Shown here: positions 1 through 9,094 of the stretch, piece after piece | How positions within the stretch are numbered: position 1 is the first letter of the stretch | Layout of the letters: each line of letters begins with the position of its first letter | DNA from: Flavobacterium sp. N2820 | GTDB lineage: Bacteria; Bacteroidota; Bacteroidia; Flavobacteriales; Flavobacteriaceae | NCBI RefSeq assembly: GCF_025947285.1 | Contig: NZ_CP110008.1 | Location: 744,001 to 808,000 of the forward strand | DNA length: 64,000 bases | Direction: 5' to 3' | The notes under the pieces: model-generated | Seen by the model: the letters and a program-made list of their open reading frames with translations, nothing else | Told to the model about the DNA's origin: nothing | Database searches by the model: none | Position numbers and translations under genes: made by a program

Positions 1-744
1 TATGATAGAACCTACAGAAAGCAATTAAACGAAAATGTAAACTGTGAGAGTACTAGAGAACAATTAAACAAATTAGAGTATTCTAAAACGGCATTGCTAA
101 ATTTTTTTAAAAAATATAATGAATGTAATCAATCAGAATTTAAAAAATTTGATAGTGGAAGCAAATCAACTTTTAGATTAAAAGCTTCAATTATAAGTAA
201 TTTTAGCGGTGTTGATTTAAATAGATTAAGTAGTGAAGTGTATTCAGCAGATTTTGGAAATTCTGTATCTTTTGGATTTGGATTTGAAGCTGAATTAGTT
301 TTACCTTTCAACAATAATAAATGGGCTGTAATTACAGAACCTTCATATAATAGTTATTCAGATTCTGAAACACTTTATAACGAATGGTCTTTAGCCGTTA
401 AAAATCAAAAAGTAGAAGTAAAATACACTTACATTCAAGTCCCTATTGGAGTAAGACATTATTTTTATTTAAACAATAACTCCAGTATTTTCATAAATGC
501 TTTATATAATGCTAAATTCAAAATAGGAGATAATAACGCAGTAAGATATAGCTATACAACAGCTGCAAATGCAGGACTTTTTCCTTCATTAAATAATCTT
601 GCCTTTGGAATTGGATTCAATTATAAAAAATATTCTATTGAATCTAGATTTTTTAGTAACACACAATTACTGGCTGGAGGAGATCAAAACAACCAGGCAG
701 ATTATAAAAACATCTCTGTAAACTTAAGATATCAATTGTTATAA
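1..744 (+). CDS. Outer-membrane beta-barrel protein, 5' truncated by window edge
   Basis: The reading frame is open from base 1, so this is the C-terminal 247 residues of a longer protein; the TTG at 94 is probably not a true start. The visible part has a short charged and polar segment, then alternating hydrophobic/polar strands (FRLKASIISNF, GFGFEAELVLPF, YIQVPIGVRHYFYL, LAFGIGFNYKKYSIESRFF) ending in VNLRYQLL. That resembles an outer-membrane barrel with an aromatic/hydrophobic terminal strand. The signal peptide would lie outside the window. Similar flavobacterial proteins are hypothetical OmpA/PorT-like barrels. The substrate or role cannot be read. A strong terminator follows directly. 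Confidence 0.6.
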   Translation, partial: YDRTYRKQLNENVNCESTREQLNKLEYSKTALLNFFKKYNECNQSEFKKFDSGSKSTFRLKASIISNFSGVDLNRLSSEVYSADFGNSVSFGFGFEAELVLPFNNNKWAVITEPSYNSYSDSETLYNEWSLAVKNQKVEVKYTYIQVPIGVRHYFYLNNNSSIFINALYNAKFKIGDNNAVRYSYTTAANAGLFPSLNNLAFGIGFNYKKYSIESRFFSNTQLLAGGDQNNQADYKNISVNLRYQLL

Positions 745-748
745 TTTT

Positions 749-785
749 AAAAAGCCGAATCTTCGATTAAGTTCGGCTTTTTTTA
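749..785 (+). terminator. Rho-independent terminator after the barrel gene
   Basis: Stem AAAGCCGAA (751-759) pairs with TTCGGCTTT (772-780) around a 12-nt loop and is followed by a T tract. It separates the barrel gene from lpxD. Confidence 0.85.
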
Positions 786-850
786 TAATTTCTTCAAAAA
801 AATCAATTTGTTTTTATATTTTAGACAAAATTTACCAACCTAACTATTAA

Positions 851-1849
851 ATGAAACAAATTACAATTGAAGAAATCAATGAAGTTCTTAAAGGAACAAT
901 TATTGGTTCAATAACGACAAAAATTACGGGTCCTGAACAATTAGAAGTAGCTAAAGAAACTGAAATTTCGTTTATCGGAAATAAAAAATACGAGAAATTT
1001 TGGACAACATCTAAAGCTTGTGTTGCCGTTGTAAATGAAGATATTTCAATCGAACCAGGTGAAAACAGAGCTTTTATAAAAGTAAAAAATGCTGATTTGG
1101 CAATGTCACAAGTATTGACTCTTTTTGCTCCACCTCCACCCGTTTTCAAAACAAACATTCATCCATCAGCGACAATTGATGAAACCGCCCAAATTGGTAA
1201 CGGAGCAAAAGTTGGTGCAAATTGCTATGTAGGTCCAAATGTTGTTATTGGAGAAAATACTATTCTATATCCAAACGTAACTGTTTTAGACGAATGTACT
1301 ATCGGTAAAAACACTACTATTTGGTCAGGTTCAGTGATAAGAGAACGTTGCCATATTGGAAATGATTGTATTATTCATCCAAATGCAACTATAGGAGCAG
1401 ATGGTTTTGGTTTTCGTCCAGATCCTGAAAAAGGATTGGTCAAAATTCCGCAAATAGGAAATGTAATTATCGGACATAACGTAGAAATTGGAGCTAATTC
1501 ATGTATTGATAGAGGAAAATTTAGTTCTACTGTTTTAGGAAATGGCTGTAAAATTGATAATTTAGTTCAAATTGGTCATAATAGTAAATTAGGAATGTTC
1601 TGTATAATGGCAGGAAACAGTGGATTAGCTGGTTCTGTAACGTTAGGAAATGGCGTAATTATTGGCGGAAGTGCTTCTATAAAAGACCACACTACTATTG
1701 GAGATGGCGCTATTATTGGAGCTGGTTCTGGTGTAACTGGCGATGTCGAAGCAGGAAAAACAATGTTAGGCTATCCCGCAATTGATGCTAAAGATGCTCT
1801 AAGACAATGGGCTATTTTAAAAAGAATGGTAAACGATTCCAAAAAATAA
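851..1849 (+). CDS. lpxD: UDP-3-O-acylglucosamine N-acyltransferase (LpxD family)
   Basis: LpxD transfers a hydroxyacyl chain from ACP to the 2-amino group of UDP-3-O-acylglucosamine, the third step of lipid A synthesis in the cytoplasm. The 332-aa length fits the family. An N-terminal uridine-binding domain (about 1-105) is followed by many hexapeptide repeats of the left-handed beta helix (IGNGAKVGANCYVGPNVVIG onward). The family catalytic histidine is in VQIGHN at residue 243. The ATG at 851 is the first in frame after the upstream terminator. It stands alone here, away from lpxC/fabZ and lpxA. Flavobacteria often carry two LpxD-like genes, so this may be the second paralogue and its exact acyl acceptor is uncertain. 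Confidence 0.88.
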   Translation: MKQITIEEINEVLKGTIIGSITTKITGPEQLEVAKETEISFIGNKKYEKFWTTSKACVAVVNEDISIEPGENRAFIKVKNADLAMSQVLTLFAPPPPVFKTNIHPSATIDETAQIGNGAKVGANCYVGPNVVIGENTILYPNVTVLDECTIGKNTTIWSGSVIRERCHIGNDCIIHPNATIGADGFGFRPDPEKGLVKIPQIGNVIIGHNVEIGANSCIDRGKFSSTVLGNGCKIDNLVQIGHNSKLGMFCIMAGNSGLAGSVTLGNGVIIGGSASIKDHTTIGDGAIIGAGSGVTGDVEAGKTMLGYPAIDAKDALRQWAILKRMVNDSKK

Positions 1850-1943
1850 ACATTCGTTAAAAATTAAGACTAAATCCATCTTAAAATTCAATTTTTCGGA
1901 TGGATTTTGTATTTTAGCCACCCAATAAACAACAAAAACCCAA

Positions 1944-3572
1944 ATGGACATTAATTTCAATAAAAACGAAGACCATAACAAACTTTTACTTTCTGATTTA
2001 AAAAATCGATTTGCCCAAGTTAAATTAGGTGGTGGACCAAAACGTATCGAAAAGTTGCACGCTGAAGGTAAAATGACAGCACGTGAACGCATCGATTATC
2101 TTTTGGATGAAAAAGCAAAAAGTATTGAAATTGGTGCTTTTGTTGGCGACGGAATGTACAAAGAACACGGTGGTTGTCCTTCTGGAGGAGTTGTTGTAAA
2201 AATCGGATTTATTTCTGGAAAACAATGTATTGTTGTGGCAAATGATGCTACGGTAAAAGCGGGTGCTTGGTTTCCAATTACCGGAAAAAAGAATCTTCGC
2301 GCTCAAGAAATTGCTATGGAAAATCGCTTGCCAATTATCTATTTAGTGGATTCGGCAGGTGTTTATTTACCGATGCAAGACGAAATTTTTCCTGATAAAG
2401 AACATTTTGGTCGTATTTTTAGAAATAATGCGATTATGAGCAGTATGGGAATTACCCAAATTGCCGCTGTAATGGGAAGTTGCGTTGCAGGTGGTGCTTA
2501 TTTACCAATTATGAGCGATGAAGCCATGATTGTAGATAAAACTGGAAGTATTTTCTTGGCTGGAAGTTATTTAGTAAAAGCTGCTATTGGAGAAACTATT
2601 GATAACGAAACTCTTGGAGGCGCAACAACTCATTGTGAAATTTCGGGTGTGACAGATTATAAAGCTAAAGATGATAAAGATGCTTTAAATAGAATTAAAA
2701 GTATCGTAGGTAAAATTGGTGATTTCGATAAAGCAGGTTATAATCGTGTGAAAGCAGAAAAACCAGCTTTAGAACCCAAAGATATTTATGGAATTTTACC
2801 AAAATCGAGAGCTGACCAATACGATATGTATGAAATCATCAAACGTTTGGTAGATAATTCAGAATTTGACGAATACAAAGGTGATTATGGTAAAACCTTA
2901 ATTACAGCTTACGCTCGCATCGATGGTTGGGCAGTAGGAATTGTAGCGAATCAACGTAAAATTGTAAAAAATGCTAAAGGCGAAATGCAATTTGGTGGTG
3001 CTATTTACTCGGATTCTGCTGATAAAGCGACACGTTTTATTGCGAATTGTAACCAAAAGAAAATTCCATTAGTATTTGTGCAAGATGTCACTGGTTTTAT
3101 GGTGGGTTCCAAATCAGAACATGGCGGAATTATCAAAGATGGCGCTAAAATGGTAAATGCAATGGCGAATACGGTTGTTCCAAAATTCACAGTAATTGTA
3201 GGGAATTCATATGGTGCAGGAAATTATGCCATGTGTGGAAAAGCCTATGATCCTAGATTAATTTTCGCTTGGCCAAGTGCAGAATTAGCCGTTATGGGTG
3301 GAACGCAAGCCGCAAAAGTATTGGCACAAATTGAAGCTTCATCGCTAAAAGCAAAAGGTGAAGTAATTGATGAAGTAAAAGAAAAAGAATTATTCGACAA
3401 AATAAAAGCGCGTTACGACGAACAAGTTTCACCATATTATGCAGCTTCTCGTTTGTGGACGGATGCCATTATTGATCCATTAGAAACCAGAAATTGGATT
3501 TCAATGGGCATAGAAGCAGCCAACCACGCTCCTATTGAGAAGCAATTTAATTTAGGAGTGATTCAGGTGTAA
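1944..3572 (+). CDS. Acyl-CoA carboxylase beta subunit (carboxyltransferase), methylcrotonyl-CoA type
   Basis: This is the 542-aa biotin-dependent carboxyltransferase subunit, which moves CO2 from carboxybiotin to an acyl-CoA. Both crotonase-fold halves are present. The N-terminal half has GGCPSGGVVVKIGF, VDSAGVYLPMQ and VAGGAYLPIMSDE; the C-terminal half has QDVTGFMVGSKSE and GNSYGAGNYAMCGKAYDPR. The VAGGAYLPxMSDE and MCGKAYDPR signatures are closest to methylcrotonyl-CoA carboxylase beta (leucine degradation), but propionyl- or geranyl-CoA carboxylase cannot be excluded. No biotin carboxylase/carrier subunit lies beside it, so the alpha partner must be encoded elsewhere. It is monocistronic, ending at a long hairpin. 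Confidence 0.85.
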   Translation: MDINFNKNEDHNKLLLSDLKNRFAQVKLGGGPKRIEKLHAEGKMTARERIDYLLDEKAKSIEIGAFVGDGMYKEHGGCPSGGVVVKIGFISGKQCIVVANDATVKAGAWFPITGKKNLRAQEIAMENRLPIIYLVDSAGVYLPMQDEIFPDKEHFGRIFRNNAIMSSMGITQIAAVMGSCVAGGAYLPIMSDEAMIVDKTGSIFLAGSYLVKAAIGETIDNETLGGATTHCEISGVTDYKAKDDKDALNRIKSIVGKIGDFDKAGYNRVKAEKPALEPKDIYGILPKSRADQYDMYEIIKRLVDNSEFDEYKGDYGKTLITAYARIDGWAVGIVANQRKIVKNAKGEMQFGGAIYSDSADKATRFIANCNQKKIPLVFVQDVTGFMVGSKSEHGGIIKDGAKMVNAMANTVVPKFTVIVGNSYGAGNYAMCGKAYDPRLIFAWPSAELAVMGGTQAAKVLAQIEASSLKAKGEVIDEVKEKELFDKIKARYDEQVSPYYAASRLWTDAIIDPLETRNWISMGIEAANHAPIEKQFNLGVIQV

Positions 3573-3595
3573 TAAACAAAATTTAAAAACTTAAT

Positions 3596-3643
3596 AACCA
3601 CGAATACACGAATGTTTATATTTGTGTATTCGTGGCTTTTTTT
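3596..3643 (+). terminator. Long hairpin terminator after the carboxylase gene
   Basis: CCACGAATACACGAA (3598-3612) pairs with TTTGTGTATTCGTGG (3621-3635) over 15 bp with one G-T wobble, followed by CTTTTTTTT. The T tract runs straight into the ATG of the next gene at 3644. A TATATTTG box (3617-3624) that fits the Bacteroidota -7 consensus lies in the loop and 3' arm. Confidence 0.8.
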
Positions 3644-5311
3644 ATGAAAAAAAATATTTTCCAACCTTTTAAAACCAATATTTCAGGTATTTCTTTACCT
3701 GAAAAATTCACGTTTCCTTTTTATTACGAACCGCATGAGTTGAGCATGATTGCTTCAACTGAATTGCAAGCGTATTTAGAAACACAATCTGATTTTGAGC
3801 ATAACTTTGGTTTACAAGAAAATCAAGAAGGTTTAGTAATTGGAAAAATGTTTGGCGTTTTGGTTTGTAAAAATCAAGAAGGAAAATTAGGTTATTTATG
3901 GGCTTTTTCTGGAAAATTGGCGGGTGTGAATCATCTTCCCTACTTTGTTCCGACGATTTTTGATATGTTGCAAGAAAATGGTTTTTTTAGAAAAGAAGAA
4001 GAAGTTTTAAATACGATCAATCGTCAAATTGAAATATTAGAAAATTCGGACGAACTTCAAAACAAGAAAAATCAATTAGAATCAACTAAAAAAGAAGCAA
4101 CAATTGATATTCAAAGTCAAAAAGATAAAATCAAAAAGCTAAAAATTGAACGCGATGAAAAACGAATTTCATTCACCAATTTATCTTTAGCTGAAATAGA
4201 ACAATTAGAATTAGAACTTTCCGAAGAAAGTAAAAAAGAAAGTATTTTACTCAAAAAAATGACTAAATACTGGAATTTTCAAATTGAAAATGCACAAAAT
4301 CAGGTCAATTTGCTTTTAGACGAAATCAATCAACATAAAGATGAACGCCGATTAAAATCGAGTGCTTTGCAACAAAAATTGTTTGCAGAATATTCCTTTC
4401 TAAATCAATTTGGCGAACGAAAAAGTATTGGTGAAATTTTCAATAATAATCCGCCTGCTGGAGCTGGTGAATGTGCTGCTCCCAAATTGTTGCATTTCGC
4501 TTTTGAAAACCAATTAACGCCAATTGCTATGGCTGAATTTTGGTGGGGACAATCGCCAAAATCGGAAATTCGTAAGCACAAACAATTTTATCCAGCTTGT
4601 AAAAGCAAGTGCGAACCAATATTATTATCGCACATGTTAAAAGGCTTAGACATGGAGGCAAATCCGTTTCAGGAAAATCCAGCGGAAGGAAAAGAGATTG
4701 AAATAATTTATGAAGATGAAATTTTAGCGGTAATAAACAAACCCGCTGAATTTCTATCTGTACCTGGAAAAATTATATCTGATTCTGTTTATCAAAGAGT
4801 AAAAGATTTATATCCAAATGCAACTGGTCCTCTCATTGTGCATCGTTTAGACATGTCGACTTCTGGATTAATGTTAATTGCAAAAGACGAAGAAACCTAT
4901 GTAGAATTACAGAGTCAATTCATTAAAAGAACCATTAAAAAACGCTATATTGCTTTATTAGATGGTGTTTTGAAAGAAAAAGATGGTTTTATTGATTTAC
5001 CGCTTCGTGTAGATTTGGATGACAGACCAAGACAATTGGTTTGTTATGAACATGGGAAATCTGCACAGACCAAATGGAAAAGCATTGAAATAAGAAATAA
5101 TCAAACGTTGGTCTACTTCTATCCTATCACAGGAAGAACACATCAATTACGCGTACATGCTTCACACGAATTAGGATTAAAAACACCAATTGTAGGTGAT
5201 GATTTATACGGTTCAAAAGCCAATCGATTGCATTTACATGCCGAAAGTTTGACTTTTATACATCCAATTTCAAGAGAGGAACTCACAATTCAAAAAGAAT
5301 CGGAATTTTAG
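3644..5311 (+). CDS. RluA-family pseudouridine synthase with long N-terminal extension
   Basis: The C-terminal part (about residues 345-555) is an RluA-type synthase that isomerises uridine to pseudouridine in RNA. It has the catalytic-aspartate motif HRLDMSTSGLML, a preceding IIYEDEILAVINKPAEFLSVPG segment split here for length, and the later PITGRTHQLRVH. Ahead of it is a roughly 340-aa extension: a small N-terminal domain, a charged coiled coil (about 130-235), then a conserved-looking block with NPPAGAGECAAPKLL, PIAMAEFWWG and a CKSKCEP pair. RluA itself is about 220 aa, so the extension is substantial. I chose ATG 3644 over GTG 3632 because the GTG lies inside the upstream terminator stem. 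The RNA target is unknown. Confidence 0.82.
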   Translation: MKKNIFQPFKTNISGISLPEKFTFPFYYEPHELSMIASTELQAYLETQSDFEHNFGLQENQEGLVIGKMFGVLVCKNQEGKLGYLWAFSGKLAGVNHLPYFVPTIFDMLQENGFFRKEEEVLNTINRQIEILENSDELQNKKNQLESTKKEATIDIQSQKDKIKKLKIERDEKRISFTNLSLAEIEQLELELSEESKKESILLKKMTKYWNFQIENAQNQVNLLLDEINQHKDERRLKSSALQQKLFAEYSFLNQFGERKSIGEIFNNNPPAGAGECAAPKLLHFAFENQLTPIAMAEFWWGQSPKSEIRKHKQFYPACKSKCEPILLSHMLKGLDMEANPFQENPAEGKEIEIIYEDEILAVINKPAEFLSVPGKIISDSVYQRVKDLYPNATGPLIVHRLDMSTSGLMLIAKDEETYVELQSQFIKRTIKKRYIALLDGVLKEKDGFIDLPLRVDLDDRPRQLVCYEHGKSAQTKWKSIEIRNNQTLVYFYPITGRTHQLRVHASHELGLKTPIVGDDLYGSKANRLHLHAESLTFIHPISREELTIQKESEF

Positions 5312-5362
5312 TAACATTTTTCTAATTCTATCTACTTATATTTACAATAGAACTATTACAAT

Positions 5363-6979
5363 ATGAAAAAACTACTTTTGTTAGCCTTTGTTGGCTTAGG
5401 ATTTCAACAAATTACAGCTCAAGAAACTACTCGTAGAGATACCTTACAAGGTGGATTACGCTTTGAAAGAACTTGTTTTGATGTACAGCGTTACAATCTT
5501 GATATTCAAGTATTACCAAGAACAAAAAAAATTGAAGGAAATAACGAAATTATTTTTAAAGTCGTAGACAATACCTCAAAAATTCAAATTGATTTGTTTG
5601 AAAACATGCAAATTGATTCGATTGTTTGGAATACAAAAAAACTCACGTACAAGCGAGAATTTGATGCTGTTTTCGTAAAATTCCCTTCAGAATTACCCAA
5701 AGGAAGTACACAAAATATCAAGGTATATTATCAAGGAAACCCTAAAGTAGCTAAAAATGCGCCATGGGATGGTGGATTTGTATATTCAAATGATTCTAAG
5801 AAACAACCTTGGATTGGCGTAGCTGTTCAAGGAACTGGTGCAAGTTTATGGTATCCAGTAAAAGACACACAAACCGATGAACCTGATAATGGAGCTTCTG
5901 TAAAGGTTGCTGTTCCCGATGGATTAATGAATGTTTCGAACGGTCGTTTTTTAGGTTCGGAGAAATTAGCAAACAATTTTACACGCTGGAATTGGGAAGT
6001 AAAAAATCCAATTAACACTTATAATATTACCTTAAACATTGGTGATTATGTACACATTCATGACAATCACAACGGTTTAGATTTAGATTATTATGTGTTA
6101 CGTGAAAATGAAGAAAAAGCGAGAAAGCATTTTGAAGACGATGTAAAACCAATGTTGGATTGCTTTCAATCTAAATTTGGAAAATATCCTTTTTGGGAAG
6201 ACGGCTATAAATTAGTAGAAACACCCTATTTAGGAATGGAACATCAAAGTGCTGTTGCTTATGGAAACAAGTATAAAAAAGGCTACATGGGCTTTGATAT
6301 GTCGGGAACAGGTGTTGGAATGAAATTCGATTACATTACCATTCACGAAACAGGTCATGAATGGTTTGGAAATAGTATCACCAGTAAAGATATTGCTGAT
6401 ATGTGGATTCACGAAGGCTTTACAACCTATACCGAAACGGTTTTTGTAGAATGTACGCAAGGTTATGATGCAGCTATGAAATACATCAACGGACAATCAA
6501 AAAACGTTAGAAACGACAAACCTATTATTGGTCAGTTTGGTGTAAACAGAGAAGGTTCTGGCGATATGTATTATAAGGGTTCACTATTGTTAAATACGTT
6601 GCGACATGTCATTAATAATGACACAAAATGGTGGGCAATATTGTTGAAATATTCTGAAACATATAAAAAACAAATTATCGATACACCTACTGTTATAGCG
6701 TTTTTTAATGCAGAAACCGGTAGAAACTTAACACCAATTTTTAATCAATACTTGAATCATAAAAGCATTCCTCAATTGGAAATTAAAGGCTTTAAAAACA
6801 GATTTCAATACCGTTGGAAAACAGATGATCCAAATTTTGAAATGCCCGTTGATATTATGATTCACGGTAGAAAAGTTAGATTAAACGCTACCAACGAATG
6901 GAAAAAAGCAGGTGAAATTATTACTAGTTTTGATGATTTAAAAGTATTAACAAATCAATTTTATATTAAAGTAAATTAA
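5363..6979 (+). CDS. Secreted M1-family zinc metallopeptidase (aminopeptidase N-like)
   Basis: An exported gluzincin peptidase of 538 aa. A Sec signal peptide (MKKLLLLAFVGLGFQQITAQ) begins the protein. The N-terminal beta-rich M1 domain carries the GAMEN-like substrate segment as YLGMEHQSAVAYG. The zinc site is HETGHEWFGN (H328, E329, H332) with the third ligand E351 in WIHEGF, exactly 19 residues after H332, as in M1 enzymes. It lacks the long C-terminal helical domain of E. coli PepN, as expected for short Bacteroidota forms. It probably trims peptides in the periplasm. Its stop codon region overlaps the convergent menE by 14 nt. Confidence 0.88.
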   Translation: MKKLLLLAFVGLGFQQITAQETTRRDTLQGGLRFERTCFDVQRYNLDIQVLPRTKKIEGNNEIIFKVVDNTSKIQIDLFENMQIDSIVWNTKKLTYKREFDAVFVKFPSELPKGSTQNIKVYYQGNPKVAKNAPWDGGFVYSNDSKKQPWIGVAVQGTGASLWYPVKDTQTDEPDNGASVKVAVPDGLMNVSNGRFLGSEKLANNFTRWNWEVKNPINTYNITLNIGDYVHIHDNHNGLDLDYYVLRENEEKARKHFEDDVKPMLDCFQSKFGKYPFWEDGYKLVETPYLGMEHQSAVAYGNKYKKGYMGFDMSGTGVGMKFDYITIHETGHEWFGNSITSKDIADMWIHEGFTTYTETVFVECTQGYDAAMKYINGQSKNVRNDKPIIGQFGVNREGSGDMYYKGSLLLNTLRHVINNDTKWWAILLKYSETYKKQIIDTPTVIAFFNAETGRNLTPIFNQYLNHKSIPQLEIKGFKNRFQYRWKTDDPNFEMPVDIMIHGRKVRLNATNEWKKAGEIITSFDDLKVLTNQFYIKVN

Positions 6980-8021
6980 TCTGATTATTAACCATTTCAA
7001 AACGTTTTAATTTATTATTCGTTTCGATAAAATTTGGTATAAAATGAATTTCTTTTGGACGCTCAAATTTTTCTAATTCATTAAAAATTGATGCTTCCAA
7101 AGGAAATTCTTCCCCTTCAATAAACAAGGCAATCCTTTGTCCTAAATTATCGTCTGGTAATCCTGCGATAAAAAAGCGTTGATTGATTTTTAAAGCCAAT
7201 TTGGCCTCTATTTGCTCAGGAAAATACTTTATACCTCCACTATTAATTACGTTATCAAATCGGCCCAACCATTTGAATTGGTTATCGCTGATAATTTCTA
7301 CTAAGTCATTGGTAACAATAGTTGAGGAAACTATATTTGGTGCCTGAATGATTAAGCAACCTCTATCATCTTTAGCTATAGAAACATTTGGTAAGGTTTC
7401 AAAACAGTCTGTCCCAATTCTTTTAGCTGCAATATGAGTTATGGTTTCGGTCATGCCATATGTTTCATAAACAGCCGCATTGCAATATTGAAGTTGATGC
7501 GCTAATGTGTCTGATAATTTTGCACCACCAATAATAATTTTTTTAAACTGATTCAATTTATTTAAACCCGCTTGTGCTTGAACAGGAACTAAAGCCACAA
7601 AATCATATTTTTTGGAGGGCAATAAATCATCTAAATGAGAACTGGGTGTCATAATATCCATTTCTAAACCAACAATTATTGATCGTACTAACATCATTTT
7701 TCCTGCGATATATCTTGTTGGTAAGCAATGCAAGACTTTATCTCCTGGATGCAAATCAAAAAAATCAGCTGTTGCAATTGCAGAATTTACCATTGCTTGC
7801 TTTTGCATGGTAATTAATTTAGGCTCACCTGTAGTCCCAGAAGTCATTAGTTGAATGGTATCTTTATCATCAATCCAATCCAATAAAAATTCACCAAATT
7901 CTCTTTCAAATTGCGCTCCTTCTTTTATGAAACTATAGGCTAATTGGAACAAGGCTTCACGTTCTAGATGAAAGCCATTTATTTTAAATCGATTGTGAAT
8001 GTTTTTATAGTGTGGTATCAT
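6966..8021 (-). CDS. menE: AMP-binding acyl-CoA ligase, probable O-succinylbenzoate-CoA ligase
   Basis: A 351-aa member of the ANL adenylating superfamily. It has the phosphate-binding loop MTSGTTGEPK (about residues 59-68), the adenine-site YGMTET, and the hinge/catalytic segment WLGRFDNVINSGGIKYFPEQIE. The final catalytic-lysine region is ETNNKLKRFEM. It is shorter than typical ANL enzymes (about 500 aa) because the N-terminal part is reduced, as in Bacteroidota MenE. MenE activates O-succinylbenzoate for menaquinone synthesis; no other men genes are nearby, so the substrate is inferred from family size and lineage. It probably shares a transcript with the CPBP gene upstream and overlaps the 3' end of the M1 peptidase gene. 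Confidence 0.75.
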   Translation of the reverse strand: MIPHYKNIHNRFKINGFHLEREALFQLAYSFIKEGAQFEREFGEFLLDWIDDKDTIQLMTSGTTGEPKLITMQKQAMVNSAIATADFFDLHPGDKVLHCLPTRYIAGKMMLVRSIIVGLEMDIMTPSSHLDDLLPSKKYDFVALVPVQAQAGLNKLNQFKKIIIGGAKLSDTLAHQLQYCNAAVYETYGMTETITHIAAKRIGTDCFETLPNVSIAKDDRGCLIIQAPNIVSSTIVTNDLVEIISDNQFKWLGRFDNVINSGGIKYFPEQIEAKLALKINQRFFIAGLPDDNLGQRIALFIEGEEFPLEASIFNELEKFERPKEIHFIPNFIETNNKLKRFEMVNNQINLL

Positions 8022-8063
8022 TTTATGTGATTTAAAGGTTATTGGTTATAAGTTTAAAAGGTT

Positions 8064-9050
8064 TTAATCTTTTTCCTGAAATTGCTCTTGAAATTGTTCT
8101 TGTTCTTGAAACTGTAAATCATGGTGAATACCAATTAGTTTTTCATTCCAATTTTTCCATTTATATACTTTCGAAAACAAGAAAATCAATAGTGGATAGA
8201 TAACGAATACAGGTAAAAATGCTTCATAATCTAATGATGGTTCAGATAAATCTTTAAACACAGAATGCGTTTGAAATACTGTAAAATCTGAAGTTATTAA
8301 TAATGCTGCAACCATATTATTTGCGGCATGAAATCCCAATGCTAATTCGGTTCCTTCATCCATAAGCGTAATAATTCCTAAAAATAATCCAGTTCCAATA
8401 TAATATACCAAAATTAGATACCCCATTTTTTGCACTTCGGGATTAAAAATATGCATCGTTCCAAAAATCACAGAAGTCATGACTAATGGAAACCATTTAT
8501 TTTTTGCTAAATTATAAAACCCTTGCATCAAATATCCTCTAAAAACCAACTCTTCTGTTGTAGTTTGAATAGGCATTAAAAGCAATGTGATGAATGCCAA
8601 AATTAAAAAAGGAACCAAATCAAACTGTAATTTCATTTCTGATGGATCAAAATAATAAGACACAAAAATCATCGAAGATGAAAACAAAGCCCATATACCA
8701 AATGCAAAAAATACGCGTTTCCAATCTACAGACTTCCTAGAGGTAATTACTGATATAAATGATTGATTGTGAAGAAATTTTAACACAAAAAACAACCCTA
8801 AAAGAGCAAAAACAAACGAAATTAGTATTAGAAATAACAATAAATTTGAATCAAACATTGCGTACATATCAATTTCTGATAAAGACATTTGTTTTGAAGT
8901 AATGCTTTTTATTGCTATGGCTACTAATAAAGGAACTTGTCCAATAAATGAAGCTAAGATGATTAGAATTGAACCTAGTAAATATTTTAAGAAATTTAAT
9001 ACAATTGATATTGATTTAGTTTCATTTTTAAAAGCTTGTGCTATAAACAT
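8064..9050 (-). CDS. CPBP-family intramembrane glutamic endopeptidase
   Basis: A 328-aa polytopic membrane protein with about eight hydrophobic segments. The diagnostic Abi/CPBP motif TTEELVFRGYLM supplies the EE and R residues of the active site, and the second motif follows as FHAANNM with conserved His and Asn. Members are CaaX-prenyl-protease-like membrane proteases, often of unknown substrate. The tail is a hydrophilic glutamine/glutamate repeat (FQEQEQFQEQFQEKD) with a matching short DNA repeat. It lies upstream of menE on the same strand with a 42-nt gap. Its function in this organism cannot be inferred from context. Confidence 0.82.
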   Translation of the reverse strand: MFIAQAFKNETKSISIVLNFLKYLLGSILIILASFIGQVPLLVAIAIKSITSKQMSLSEIDMYAMFDSNLLLFLILISFVFALLGLFFVLKFLHNQSFISVITSRKSVDWKRVFFAFGIWALFSSSMIFVSYYFDPSEMKLQFDLVPFLILAFITLLLMPIQTTTEELVFRGYLMQGFYNLAKNKWFPLVMTSVIFGTMHIFNPEVQKMGYLILVYYIGTGLFLGIITLMDEGTELALGFHAANNMVAALLITSDFTVFQTHSVFKDLSEPSLDYEAFLPVFVIYPLLIFLFSKVYKWKNWNEKLIGIHHDLQFQEQEQFQEQFQEKD

Positions 9051-9062
9051 AGTAGAAACGAT

Positions 9063-9070
9063 TACTTTTG
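9063..9070 (+). promoter_or_regulatory. Putative -7 box upstream of the ArsC-like gene
   Basis: TACTTTTG matches the Bacteroidota -7 consensus TAnnTTTG 25 nt before ATG 9095. A TTG at 9036-9038 could be the -33 element, but the 24-nt spacing is long. This box overlaps the TTG at 9068, arguing that translation starts at 9095 instead. Confidence 0.45.
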
Positions 9071-9094
9071 TGTAATTCTAAACAAAAATACGAA

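Noticed and set aside
3632..3643. GTG start for the pseudouridine synthase
   Set aside because: It lies inside the terminator stem of the preceding gene; ATG 3644 is the better start.
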